DNA of 64,000 nt from Roseibium suaedae (GTDB taxonomy: Bacteria > Pseudomonadota > Alphaproteobacteria > Rhizobiales > Stappiaceae). This document shows, piece after piece, positions 1-8,326 of the stretch (position 1 is the stretch's first letter; every line of letters starts with the position of its first letter). The notes under the pieces were generated by a model. It was not told the DNA's origin. It worked only from the letters and a program-made list of their open reading frames with translations, and did no database searches. Where the stretch lies: NCBI RefSeq assembly GCF_900142725.1, contig NZ_FRBW01000001.1, positions 620,001-684,000 of the forward strand, read 5' to 3'. The position numbers and the translations under genes were made by a program.

Positions 1-531
1 CGGCGGCGTGGAAAGGCCATTCTTGATGTCCCGGTGGCGCTGTCCGAGAACCTGCAGGTCAAGGGTGAGGCACAGGGCCGAGCAGTTGGCGTTGAGCGCG
101 CGCTGCATCAGGGATTCAGAGAAGCCCCGGTCGCGCATGACATAGAGCTGGAACCAGAACGGCTTGCTCGTGTGTTCGGCCACGTCCTCGATCGAACAGA
201 CCGACATGGTGGTGAGGGTATAGGGAACGCCGAATTTTTCCGCCGCCTGTGCTGCCAGTATCTCGCCGTCTGCGTGCTGCATGCCGGTGAGGCCCACCGG
301 GGACAGGGCGACCGGCATGGTCACCGGCTCACCGATCATTGTGGTGGCAAGGCTGCGGTTGTCGATGTTCACGGCAACGCGCTGGCGCAGCTTCTGGCGC
401 TGGAAGGCGGCCTCGTTGTCGCGATAGGTCTCCTGGGTCCAGGAACCGGTGTCTGCATAATCATAAAACATTTTCGGAACACGCCGCCGGGCGAGAGCCT
501 GCAGATCGGCGATGGAAGTGATCGGAGCCAT
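1..531 (-). CDS. lldD: FMN-dependent alpha-hydroxy-acid (L-lactate) dehydrogenase, N-terminal part, cut by window edge
   Basis: The reading frame is open to the left edge; 177 codons are visible. The protein starts MAPITSIADLQALARRR and continues with the FMN-dependent alpha-hydroxy-acid dehydrogenase pattern: a FYDYADTGS segment, the flavin-binding PVALSPVGLTGM loop, and an FQLYV strand. Members oxidise L-lactate (or glycolate/mandelate) to the 2-oxo acid and pass electrons to the quinone pool. The ATG at 531 is preceded by an AAAGGA ribosome site. It lies 36 bp downstream of a GntR-type regulator on the same strand, the classic lldR-lldD order, which favours L-lactate. The FMN-binding C-terminal half and the catalytic His lie outside the window, so the exact substrate cannot be judged. 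Confidence 0.85.
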   Translation of the reverse strand, partial: MAPITSIADLQALARRRVPKMFYDYADTGSWTQETYRDNEAAFQRQKLRQRVAVNIDNRSLATTMIGEPVTMPVALSPVGLTGMQHADGEILAAQAAEKFGVPYTLTTMSVCSIEDVAEHTSKPFWFQLYVMRDRGFSESLMQRALNANCSALCLTLDLQVLGQRHRDIKNGLSTPP

Positions 532-567
532 GGTGTGTCCTTTGAGGCTGAGAAGTCGAAATGAGGG

Positions 568-1374
568 TCAGGATGAGCCGCGTGCGCGGCGTTTCGGGCT
601 GGCGGGCGACGGCGAGGCTTCGCGCTGAATGCGGCGCAAATCCGCGAGCGACTGGCGGGATGCGTTCTGTTCCGCTGCTGCAAGGGCTGCCTGAACGTAA
701 TCGATATGTTTGCGGGAGGCCTCGCTGGCTCCGTCTGCATCGCCATCGAGAATGCAGCGGGCAATCTCCTTGTGCTGGGCGAGCAGATCGGTGCGGGCGC
801 CATCGGGATCATACAGCCGCTGGCGGTTTAGAATGACGCCATTGGCCAGCAGTCTGTAGCAGGAGCGCATGGCGTGAAGCAGGATCAGGTTGTGGGCGGC
901 TTCACTGACGGTCTGGTGAAACTCGATGTCGAGTTCGGCCTCCAGATCATGATCTCCGGCCTCATAGGCCGCATCCATGCGGGCAAGGATGCTTGAGAGG
1001 CTCGCCCGGTCAGCCTCTGTCGCCCGGTTGGCTGCGTGCCTGGCTGCGGTGGCCTCTATGTCCTTGCGGAATTCCAGATAATCGGCGGTGGCTGAAGGAT
1101 GGCGCTCGATCAGCCCGATCAGGGGTTCGGAGAAGATCGGGCCGATGACATCGGCAATGAATGTGCCGCCGCCCTGACGGCTGGCGATCAGGCCGCGGTC
1201 TTCCAGATCTTTCAGGGCATCGCGAAGAACGGGGCGCGAGACATCGAGGTCCAGGGCGAGATCCCGTTCGGCTGGCAGCCTGTCCCCGGGGCGCAGCACG
1301 CCGTTGAGCACCAGTTCTTCAAGCTGAAGCACCACTGCGTCTGCGGTCCTTTGATGATCGACTTTCCTGAACAT
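568..1374 (-). CDS. lldR: GntR-family (FCD) transcriptional regulator, LldR-like
   Basis: This 268-residue protein has an N-terminal winged helix-turn-helix (about residues 5-75, with PGDRLPAERDLALDLDVSRP) and an all-helical FCD ligand domain (about 90-240) that keeps the metal/ligand His positions in the EFHQTV and HKEIARCI stretches. FCD regulators respond to small organic acids. It is followed after 36 bp by the lldD-type gene, so the pair is probably one transcript and the regulator probably represses it until lactate or a related hydroxyacid binds. A candidate operator lies at 1444-1468. The C-terminal tail after residue 245 is short, basic and Ser/Pro-rich. Confidence 0.85.
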   Translation of the reverse strand: MFRKVDHQRTADAVVLQLEELVLNGVLRPGDRLPAERDLALDLDVSRPVLRDALKDLEDRGLIASRQGGGTFIADVIGPIFSEPLIGLIERHPSATADYLEFRKDIEATAARHAANRATEADRASLSSILARMDAAYEAGDHDLEAELDIEFHQTVSEAAHNLILLHAMRSCYRLLANGVILNRQRLYDPDGARTDLLAQHKEIARCILDGDADGASEASRKHIDYVQAALAAAEQNASRQSLADLRRIQREASPSPASPKRRARGSS

Positions 1375-1443
1375 GATCTCTGAGCTGTGTTTCCGGCCAC
1401 TTTGATTGGCCGTCTTCGCGAGTGACTAAACAGGAGCTTGCAA

Positions 1444-1468
1444 AATTGGTCAATAAATTTGTCCAATT
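1444..1468. promoter_or_regulatory. Candidate operator of the GntR regulator
   Basis: Arms AATTGG (1444-1449) and CCAATT (1463-1468) form an inverted repeat 70-95 bp upstream of the GntR start. FCD-type GntR proteins usually bind short palindromes near their own promoter, so autoregulation is plausible. Assignment is from symmetry and position only. The rest of 1375-1617 shows no gene. Confidence 0.4.
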
Positions 1469-1617
1469 CTCAGTGATTGAGATTCCCGGTCAAAATGCCG
1501 CAAACCGCCCGTAAAGTTCGTGATGACAAGCGGTTCCTCCTATGCGCAGGCTTACGTTACGGACGGTAAGGCTCACACGACAGGCTCAAGCCTGCGAAAT
1601 TGCATTGAGGGGGTTGC

Positions 1618-2928
1618 ATGGGGCTGGGGGAGCGAAGCTCGGGAGACCATTTTCCGGCGTTTGACTGCCATGACTTGCGGGAGGCCGCGCTTGGCGAAGT
1701 GCATGCGCGGCCATTCCGGCCGATCAAGGGAGCCAGCACGGTTCTCCACTATGCCTTCATCACCAATTCGGATGAGGCCTCCGAGGATCATGCCTGGTTT
1801 TCTGATTTCTGTTCTGCCCAGGGGGCGCCCGGACCAGGGGCGTCTGCGCGCTATCACACGCTGTCCATGAGCAGCGGATTGCTCAGTTGGGAGAGGCATA
1901 CGGAATTCGTCACCTACACTTGGGAAGGGCCGGCGGGAAAGGAGCCCTTTGCAGCTCTGCCGGTGTCGCATCCCTTCGGTGCGGCGTTCCGGGCTCCGGG
2001 CGCCATGCTGGTGGCAACACGGCTTGATCTGTTTCCATCCGAGGCAGGTGGCGACTGGCGGCGGCACTACGATCCGGCCAGCCTGACAGTTTTTCACGTT
2101 GAAGGCCGTAGCGCTCTGGCTGCAACAGACTTCCGCCCGGATGGAAACGGCATGACCCGGATCCTGGTGCTTACCGAAGGCATGAATGCGGTACAGGCCG
2201 GGGCGGCGGTTCAGCGCCTTCTGGAAGTCGAGACCTACCGGATGCTGGCCATGCTGGGCCTCTTCGAGGCGAACCGCCAGCAGCCGGAGGTCAGCCGGAT
2301 CGAGCGTGAACTGGTTCAGCTGACCAACCGGATGCGCGACAGTGCCGGTCTGGACGACAACAAGTCCCTGCTGGATCAGCTCTCGCGGCTGGCAAGCTCT
2401 CTGGAAGCGGGGGCAGCTGAAAGTGCCTATCGCTTTGGCGCAAGCCGGGCCTATTATGACATCGTCCTGGCCCGTCTGACGGCCCTGGATGAGGAGCCTG
2501 TGCCCGGCGATCTCAGCATGTCCGCCTTCCTCAGCCGGCGGCTGGCGCCAGCCATGCGCACCTGCCATTCGGTCGAGGACCGGCAGGCGAATCTCTCGCG
2601 CAAGCTTGCCCGTGCCTCCACATTGCTGCGGACCCGTGTGGATGTGGATCTGGAGCAGCAGAACCGGAGCTTGCTGGAATCGATGAACCGGAGGGCACGT
2701 CTGCAATTGCGTCTGCAGCAGACGGTCGAGGGCCTGTCCGTGGCCGCCGTCAGCTATTACGTGGTCGGCCTGATCTCCTATCTGATCAAGGCGGCCAAGG
2801 AGGCGGGGCTGCACATGCCCAATCCCGCCGTGGCAACGGGCCTGGCCGTTCCGGCCGTCGTTCTCCTGATGTGGTACACGGTCCGGCGCATCCGCAAGCA
2901 TCATGCCGAAGAGGATGAGGCAGGCTGA
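1618..2928 (+). CDS. DUF3422 family membrane-anchored protein
   Basis: A 436-residue protein whose start (AEVHARPFRPI-like segment near residue 25, then VLHYAFITN) and overall build match the DUF3422 family, common in proteobacteria and of unknown function. The first 200 residues are soluble, with mixed beta strands; residues 215-360 are rich in long helices and probably coiled; the C-terminus has two hydrophobic segments (about 375-392 and 403-420) followed by the basic tail RRIRKHH, suggesting attachment to the inner membrane. It stands alone, between the lactate operon promoter and a cytochrome c gene with which it shares a terminator. No enzymatic motif was seen. Confidence 0.8.
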   Translation: MGLGERSSGDHFPAFDCHDLREAALGEVHARPFRPIKGASTVLHYAFITNSDEASEDHAWFSDFCSAQGAPGPGASARYHTLSMSSGLLSWERHTEFVTYTWEGPAGKEPFAALPVSHPFGAAFRAPGAMLVATRLDLFPSEAGGDWRRHYDPASLTVFHVEGRSALAATDFRPDGNGMTRILVLTEGMNAVQAGAAVQRLLEVETYRMLAMLGLFEANRQQPEVSRIERELVQLTNRMRDSAGLDDNKSLLDQLSRLASSLEAGAAESAYRFGASRAYYDIVLARLTALDEEPVPGDLSMSAFLSRRLAPAMRTCHSVEDRQANLSRKLARASTLLRTRVDVDLEQQNRSLLESMNRRARLQLRLQQTVEGLSVAAVSYYVVGLISYLIKAAKEAGLHMPNPAVATGLAVPAVVLLMWYTVRRIRKHHAEEDEAG

Positions 2929-2933
2929 CAAGA

Positions 2934-2966
2934 ACAAAAAAGGCCCGCCTTTTTGGCGGGCCTTTG
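2934..2966. terminator. Bidirectional intrinsic terminator
   Basis: A 10-bp stem, AAGGCCCGCC (2940-2949) with GGCGGGCCTT (2955-2964), loop of five T, is flanked by A-run and T-run. It serves the convergent DUF3422 and cytochrome c genes. Confidence 0.85.
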
Positions 2967-2997
2967 TATGTCTCGAACCCGGCTTGCGCCGCTGTTC

Positions 2998-3393
2998 TTA
3001 CTGCGCCTTGCCGTCGGCGCCGAAGGTCTTGAGGTAGGCGATCACGTCCGCGCGCTCGTCTTCCTTCTTCAGACCTGCAAAGGCCATCTTGGTCTTGGGG
3101 ACCATGCCCTTAGGGTTGGCAAGATAGGTGTCCAGCTCTTCAGCGGTCCAGACGTGGCCTTCGTCTCCCTTTTCCTTCATGGCAGGGGAGTACTTGTAGT
3201 CGGCAACGGAAGCTGTGGTGCGGCCAACGATGCCGTTCAGCTCGGGACCGACCTTGTTCTTCGCGCCTTCGCCAACTGCATGGCAAGCGGCACACTTCTT
3301 GAAGACCTTTTCGCCTTTGGCCGCGTCGCCATCAGCAAAGGCGTGCGTGGTCAGGGCCAGAACGGCACCAGCGACCATCATCATTCGCTTCAT
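2998..3393 (-). CDS. Class I cytochrome c (c2 type), periplasmic
   Basis: A 131-residue protein with a cleavable signal peptide (residues 1-20, ending THAFA), the haem-attachment motif CAACH (about 35-39), and a likely axial Met in PKTKMAFAG near the C-terminus. This is the layout of mobile class I cytochrome c2 / c552 proteins that carry electrons from the bc1 complex to oxidases. Length is normal. It is a single-gene unit ending at the shared terminator. Its place beside hydroxyacid dehydrogenase genes may be chance, because those enzymes feed quinone rather than this cytochrome. Confidence 0.9.
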   Translation of the reverse strand: MKRMMMVAGAVLALTTHAFADGDAAKGEKVFKKCAACHAVGEGAKNKVGPELNGIVGRTTASVADYKYSPAMKEKGDEGHVWTAEELDTYLANPKGMVPKTKMAFAGLKKEDERADVIAYLKTFGADGKAQ

Positions 3394-3482
3394 GTAATTC
3401 TCCCTCGTGTCTCGTCCGGGGACCAGATCAGCCGATCCATGCCCCGTCAGAATGCTATTGAGTAGCAGGTCGTTGCCTCTGA

Positions 3483-4472
3483 CTAAACAGGAACCTTTGT
3501 CGCAGTTTCAAGAGGCGCGGGACCGGAGGCTGGTGCGTTTTCCGTTTCGGCGGGCTGGAGCCATTGCGTCAGACCCTGATCCCAGGAGGGGGAGGGGCCA
3601 TAAAGCTGGGCAAGGTAATCGATGAAGACGCGGACCTTGGCCGGCAGGAACCTGCGGCTTGGATAAACAGCATGAAGTCCGACATCCTTGGAGGCCCGGT
3701 AGGCGGGAAGCACGATGCGCAGCTTGCCTTCACGAAGCTCCGGCCCGATGTCCCATGTGGACCTGAGGGCAATGCCGACGCCCGCCAGCAGGCACTCTCG
3801 CACCACCTCCGACGAGTTGGTGCGGATGGGGGAATTGGTCCTTACGGTCTCCAGCCCATCCGGCCCGGCCAGCCGCCAGGGGTCCTGATTGTGCGCGGCA
3901 AGGCATATGTGGTTTGCGGCCAGATCCTCGATGCTCGCCGGTTCGCCATGGCGCTCCAGATAGGAAGGCGCAGCGCAGAGCAGCCGGTGGATCGGGGCAA
4001 GCTTGCGGGCAACCAGACTTGAGTCGGACAGTTCCGCGATCCGGATCGCCACATCATAGCCTTCCGCTACGATGTCCACGAAGCCGTCATCCAGATCCAG
4101 ATTGAGGGAAAGGTCCGGGTTCACTTCCAGGAACTTGCCCAGATGCGGTGCGATATGCAGCCGGCCGAAGGAGGTTGGTGCCGCAACCTTCAGCGTGCCG
4201 CGTGCCTGTGCCGAGCCGCGCGAGACGAAAGCTTCCGCTTCCTCCACGGAGGCGAGGATCGCAATCACCCGCTCATAGAACCCTTGACCTGATTCCGTCA
4301 GGGCGATCTGCCTCGTGGTCCGCTGCAGCAGCCGTGTGCCGAGTTTGTCCTCCAGCCGCCGGATGCGTTTGGAGACGACGGCGGGTGAGAGATTCATCTC
4401 CCGGCCGGCTGCGGACATGCTGCCGGCGCTGACCACGCGGGCGAAGATTTCCATGTCAGTGAGGTTGCTCAT
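3483..4472 (-). CDS. LysR-family transcriptional regulator
   Basis: A 329-residue LysR-type regulator starting MSNLTDMEIF at 4472; an in-frame extension to 4601 would add a segment unlike the family and was rejected. The helix-turn-helix is at about 15-65 (GSMSAAGREMNLSPAVVSKRI), followed by the linker helix and an effector domain from about 90 (TLKVAAPTSFGR) with the subgroup signature VRTNSSEVVRECLLAGVGIAL. This is the DsdC/CrgA-like branch often misnamed transcriptional activator of aldehyde genes. It is divergent from glcD over 157 bp, so glcDE is the likely target. The last 30 residues, rich in Pro/Ala/Glu, extend past the usual end. Confidence 0.88.
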   Translation of the reverse strand: MSNLTDMEIFARVVSAGSMSAAGREMNLSPAVVSKRIRRLEDKLGTRLLQRTTRQIALTESGQGFYERVIAILASVEEAEAFVSRGSAQARGTLKVAAPTSFGRLHIAPHLGKFLEVNPDLSLNLDLDDGFVDIVAEGYDVAIRIAELSDSSLVARKLAPIHRLLCAAPSYLERHGEPASIEDLAANHICLAAHNQDPWRLAGPDGLETVRTNSPIRTNSSEVVRECLLAGVGIALRSTWDIGPELREGKLRIVLPAYRASKDVGLHAVYPSRRFLPAKVRVFIDYLAQLYGPSPSWDQGLTQWLQPAETENAPASGPAPLETATKVPV

Positions 4473-4531
4473 TTTCAACCATCCGGAAAACGATCTATGG
4501 CGGGAGTGGCATATCGCAGCCCGCTGTTTTT

Positions 4532-4544
4532 TGTCAGAATGACA
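4532..4544. promoter_or_regulatory. Candidate LysR operator between regulator and glcD
   Basis: A perfect TGTCA-GAA-TGACA palindrome lies in the 157-bp divergent space, 60 bp from the regulator start and 85 bp from glcD. LysR proteins bind interrupted dyads in this position, but this assignment rests on symmetry alone. Confidence 0.35.
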
Positions 4545-4629
4545 TTCAGGCCAAATCAGCGTCAGGTTGATTTGCGCCATTCCGGCAAGAATGCAACACA
4601 TTTATGCCGTGGAGGAAAGGGAGAGAGGA

Positions 4630-6126
4630 ATGGTCGCCATCGCGATGCCAAAGCCGGACAGGTCGGTGATGGACCGCAGGGAGGAGATCGTCGCGGCCTT
4701 GCAGGCCATCGTGCCCGGTGAAGGCGTGATCAGCGACGATACCGAAATGCGCCCCTATGAGACGGACGCCTTGACGGCCTATCGGCAAATGCCCCTGATC
4801 GTGGTGCTGCCGGAAACCGTGGATCAGGTCTCCCGTGTGCTTCGCTATTGCCATGAGAACGGGGTGAAGGTTGTCCCGCGTGGGGCTGGCACATCGCTCT
4901 CCGGCGGGGCTTTGCCGCTGGCCGATGGCGTGCTCATGTCCATGATGAAGTTCAACCGGGTGCTGGATATCGACTTCCCGAACCGGGCTGTCGTGGTCCA
5001 GCCCGGCGTCACCAATCTCGGCATCACCCGGGCCGTGGAGCATGAAGGCTTCTATTATGCGCCGGACCCGTCCTCCCAGATTGCCTGCTCGATCGGCGGC
5101 AACATTGCGGAGAACTCCGGCGGTGTTCACAGCCTCAAATATGGCCTGACGACAAACAACGTTCTCGGCCTCGAAATGGTGCTGATCACCGGAGAGGTGA
5201 TCCGGCTGGGGGGCAAGCATCTCGACAGCGAAGGCTATGATCTTCTCGGTCTCATGACCGGTTCGGAAGGGCTGCTGGCCGTCGTCACCGAGGTCACGGT
5301 TCGGATCCTGCAAAAGCCGGAGACCGCCCGTGCCCTGCTCGTCGGATTTCCGAGCAGTGAGGATGGTGGCCGCTGCGTTGCGGAGATCATCGCGAAGGGC
5401 ATCATTCCGGGGGGGCTGGAAATGATGGACAAGCCCGCGATCCACGCGGCCGAAGCCTTCGTCAACGCCGGGTATCCGCTGGATGTCGAGGCACTCCTGA
5501 TTGTCGAGCTGGACGGCCCGGAAGCGGAGGTGGACTATCTGATCGAACGGGTGGAAAGCATCGCCAGGGAGAACAACGCCAGCGATCTGCGCATCTCCAC
5601 CAGCGAGGAAGAGCGCATGACTTTCTGGGCGGGACGCAAGGCGGCCTTTCCGGCGGTCGGACGTATCTCTCCCGACTATCTCTGCATGGATGGCACAATC
5701 CCGCGCAAGGAACTACCGAAGGTTCTCGCCCGCATGCGGGAACTCTCCGAAAAGCATGGCCTGGGCGTCGCCAACGTATTCCACGCAGGCGACGGCAATC
5801 TCCATCCACTGATCCTCTATGATGCCAACAAGCCGGGAGAGCTGGAGGCCGCTGAGGCCTTTGGTGCGGATATCCTGCGGCTCTGCGTTGAAGTGGGCGG
5901 TGTCTTGACCGGGGAGCATGGTGTCGGCATCGAAAAGCGCGATCTGATGACGGACATGTTCACGGAAGACGACCTGAAGCAGCAGCAGCGGGTCAAATGC
6001 GCCTTTGACGAAAAGCACCTGCTCAATCCGGGCAAGGTCTTTCCCGTTCTCCACCGCTGCGCCGAACTTGGCCGCATGCATGTGCACAAGGGCAAACTGC
6101 CCTTTCCGGATATTCCGCGCTTCTAG
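4630..6126 (+). CDS. glcD: Glycolate oxidase subunit GlcD (FAD-linked)
   Basis: A 498-residue FAD-dependent oxidase of the VAO/PCMH fold, the same length as E. coli GlcD. The FAD pyrophosphate loop is VPRGAGTSLSGGALPL (about 78-95); a second contact is SIGGNIAENSGGVHSLKYG; the C-terminal cap has NVFHAGDGNLHP and the terminal GEHGVGIEKR motif. With GlcE and GlcF it oxidises glycolate (also D-lactate) to glyoxylate and reduces quinone at the inner membrane. The start at 4630 was chosen because GAGAGGA precedes it; the longer frame from 4567 lacks this. glcE follows after 8 bp. Confidence 0.93.
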   Translation: MVAIAMPKPDRSVMDRREEIVAALQAIVPGEGVISDDTEMRPYETDALTAYRQMPLIVVLPETVDQVSRVLRYCHENGVKVVPRGAGTSLSGGALPLADGVLMSMMKFNRVLDIDFPNRAVVVQPGVTNLGITRAVEHEGFYYAPDPSSQIACSIGGNIAENSGGVHSLKYGLTTNNVLGLEMVLITGEVIRLGGKHLDSEGYDLLGLMTGSEGLLAVVTEVTVRILQKPETARALLVGFPSSEDGGRCVAEIIAKGIIPGGLEMMDKPAIHAAEAFVNAGYPLDVEALLIVELDGPEAEVDYLIERVESIARENNASDLRISTSEEERMTFWAGRKAAFPAVGRISPDYLCMDGTIPRKELPKVLARMRELSEKHGLGVANVFHAGDGNLHPLILYDANKPGELEAAEAFGADILRLCVEVGGVLTGEHGVGIEKRDLMTDMFTEDDLKQQQRVKCAFDEKHLLNPGKVFPVLHRCAELGRMHVHKGKLPFPDIPRF

Positions 6127-6134
6127 GGTTTCAG

Positions 6135-7325
6135 ATGGACGCTACATTCAAGCCGCGCGACTCGCGCGAAACCTGCGACGTCTTGCGCTGGGCCGCAGCA
6201 GAAGAGCAGCCGCTGGAGATCCTGGGCTCGGGATCGAAGCGGGCGCTGGGCCGGCCGGTCCAGACCGCCCATGTGCTGGATCTCTCCGAACTCTCCAGCA
6301 TCGTCAATTACGAGCCGGAGGAATTGATCCTCACCGTTCAGGCCGGAACACCCGTTGCCGATGTCGAGGCAATTGTCTCGGCGTCGGGTCAGGAACTGGC
6401 GTTTGAACCGATGGACTACGGTCCGCTGCTTGGCCACAAGGCCGGGGCGGGGACCATCGGCGGCATGCTGGCGGCCAATTTGTCTGGTCCCCGGCGGATC
6501 AAGGCAGGGGCTGCCCGCGATCAGGTGCTGGGACTGGAAGCCATCTCCGGCCGGGGGGAACTGTTCAACTCCGGTGGCAAGGTGGTGAAGAACGTCACCG
6601 GCTACGATCTTCCCCGTGCCCTGTGCGGGTCCTGGGGCACCCTGTCGGTTGCGACCACGGTCACGCTCAAGGTGACACCGGCTGCCGAGACGTCGACATC
6701 TCTCGTGCTATCCGGTCTGACGGAAGAGCGGGCTGTGGAAGCCATGTGCCTCGCCATGGGGTCCTCTGCCGAAGTGTCCGGTGCAGCTCACCTTCCACGC
6801 GGGTTCAATGGTGAGGGGGCTGAGACGGTTCTGCGGCTCGAAGGCTTCCAGGCCTCTGTCGATTATCGGTTTGAGGCGCTGGCCAGATTGCTCAAGGGAT
6901 TTGGGGGCGTTCATCGCCTCAGTCCCGAGACCTCCCGCCACCTCTGGGTTTCTGTTCGCGATTGTCTGCCGCTGGCAGATGGTGCCGAGCCCGTCTGGCG
7001 GATTTCGGTTGCCCCGGCGTCTGGGGCAGCTCTTCTGGCCAACCTGCGGCACCTGTTCGACCTGGACGCTTATCTGGACTGGAGCGGCGGGCTTGTCTGG
7101 CTGAAGCCGCTCGACGGCTTGCCGCATGATGTGGAGATCCGCAATGCGATCGCCGACTGCGGCGGCGGCCATGCGACCCTCGTCCGGGCCGATGCCTCAA
7201 CCCGCGCGGCCGTTCCGGTGTTTCAGCCCCAGCCAGATGCCCTGGCCGCGCTTGCCCGCCGGCTCAAGGCCCAGTTCGACCCGCATGGAATTCTCAATCC
7301 GGGCCGGATGGTGCCTGCCGTCTGA
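6135..7325 (+). CDS. glcE: Glycolate oxidase FAD-binding subunit GlcE
   Basis: A 396-residue FAD-binding partner of GlcD, somewhat longer than the 350 residues of E. coli GlcE. The FAD contact region is GPLLGHKAGAGTIGGMLAANLSG (about 95-117), written here only to mark it, followed by GGKVVKNVTGYDLPR. The C-terminus ends with FDPHGILNPGRM, typical for the family. It is translationally close to glcD (8 bp) and is followed by a terminator, so glcDE form a transcript that does not include glcF. Confidence 0.92.
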   Translation: MDATFKPRDSRETCDVLRWAAAEEQPLEILGSGSKRALGRPVQTAHVLDLSELSSIVNYEPEELILTVQAGTPVADVEAIVSASGQELAFEPMDYGPLLGHKAGAGTIGGMLAANLSGPRRIKAGAARDQVLGLEAISGRGELFNSGGKVVKNVTGYDLPRALCGSWGTLSVATTVTLKVTPAAETSTSLVLSGLTEERAVEAMCLAMGSSAEVSGAAHLPRGFNGEGAETVLRLEGFQASVDYRFEALARLLKGFGGVHRLSPETSRHLWVSVRDCLPLADGAEPVWRISVAPASGAALLANLRHLFDLDAYLDWSGGLVWLKPLDGLPHDVEIRNAIADCGGGHATLVRADASTRAAVPVFQPQPDALAALARRLKAQFDPHGILNPGRMVPAV

Positions 7326-7349
7326 GGTCACGACGGCCGTCAGCCAATT

Positions 7350-7386
7350 GAAAAGGCCCCGGCATGTACCGGGGCATTTTGTCTCT
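7350..7386 (+). terminator. Intrinsic terminator of glcDE
   Basis: Stem GCCCCGG (7356-7362) with CCGGGGC (7369-7375), six-base loop, preceded by AAAA and followed by ATTTTGTCTCTTTT. It also faces the end of the opposite-strand gene at 7410. Confidence 0.8.
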
Positions 7387-7409
7387 TTTCGGCCTGTGAT
7401 GCGCATCAG

Positions 7410-8045
7410 TCACGGAGCTTTCTTCAGGGTGGAGTTGCACTTCACCGGGATGGTGAAAGGCGCGCCGGAGCGCTGGCTGGTGGTGTTCTTGAGAGTGATC
7501 TTGCCGCTTTCCGCATCCTTTTTCCGGGCTGCGACTGCGTCCAGCTCGAAATAGGCGGCGGCATCCATGCTCCAGCTCTTCGCCAGGACTTCCGACTTGT
7601 GCAGACCCTTCTTCATCTGGTTTTCAAGGTTCTTCTGGCACAGCTGAACCGGATTGACGTACCAGTTTATCTTGGTCGTTGGGACATTGATGGTCTTGTC
7701 GAGGTTCACGGTTGCCTTTGAGCCTGAACCGGTATCGCGGCCTTCGTAGTCCTGGTGCCATAGGTCACCGGCATATTCGAAGTAATAAACCCCCTTGTAG
7801 GACCCAAGCCGCATGGCAGCGATGCGCTTGCCCTTTTTCGCGGTGGCGTGGAGGGAAAAGTTGATGGACGTCTGCTGCGTCTTGATCGCGGTATAGCCGT
7901 TGCTGCTGGCGGTAACCTCGACCGGTGCCGGTTTAATGATGCCCTGGCTCAGCTTGACTGAGTCTATCCAGTCTGCTGCCTGCACGGAGGTTGCGGAAAT
8001 GCCGATCAGGGCGACGGCTGCAGTCAATTTGATTGCCTTAAACAT
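7410..8045 (-). CDS. Secreted protein of unknown function lying between glcE and glcF
   Basis: A 211-residue protein with a clear signal peptide (MFKAIKLTAAVALIGISA, cleavage probably after SVQA at 23). The mature part has many aromatic and Lys residues, two Cys (in VQLCQKN and PVKCNST) that could form a disulfide, and no motif I recognise. It runs opposite to the glc genes and splits glcDE from glcF. The convergent terminator at 7350-7386 could stop it too. Composition is a little richer in Lys/Thr than its neighbours, which together with the position is a weak hint of insertion. Confidence 0.75.
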   Translation of the reverse strand: MFKAIKLTAAVALIGISATSVQAADWIDSVKLSQGIIKPAPVEVTASSNGYTAIKTQQTSINFSLHATAKKGKRIAAMRLGSYKGVYYFEYAGDLWHQDYEGRDTGSGSKATVNLDKTINVPTTKINWYVNPVQLCQKNLENQMKKGLHKSEVLAKSWSMDAAAYFELDAVAARKKDAESGKITLKNTTSQRSGAPFTIPVKCNSTLKKAP

Positions 8046-8326
8046 TGTTCAATTCCTATTGCCTTTATGAAACCCACTGACGCAACGTTAGGCGAGGCCG
8101 GTTGAACCGGTTCTGAGCTGCCTGTTCAGGTGGCATTCATTTGGCGGGAAAGGACTTCTCGAGAAGGCGCACGGCATTTGCGCCATTTCGGCAAAACCGT
8201 TGTAACCGGAAGTCGGCTTGTTTCACCCGGTGTCTGCAAATAGTGTTCTGTCATCGTGACCGGCTGAGGAGCCGGGTCAGGATGTCATGGGGGGAGGGCC
8301 GGTTACGGCCAAAGGGTGCGGGACGC

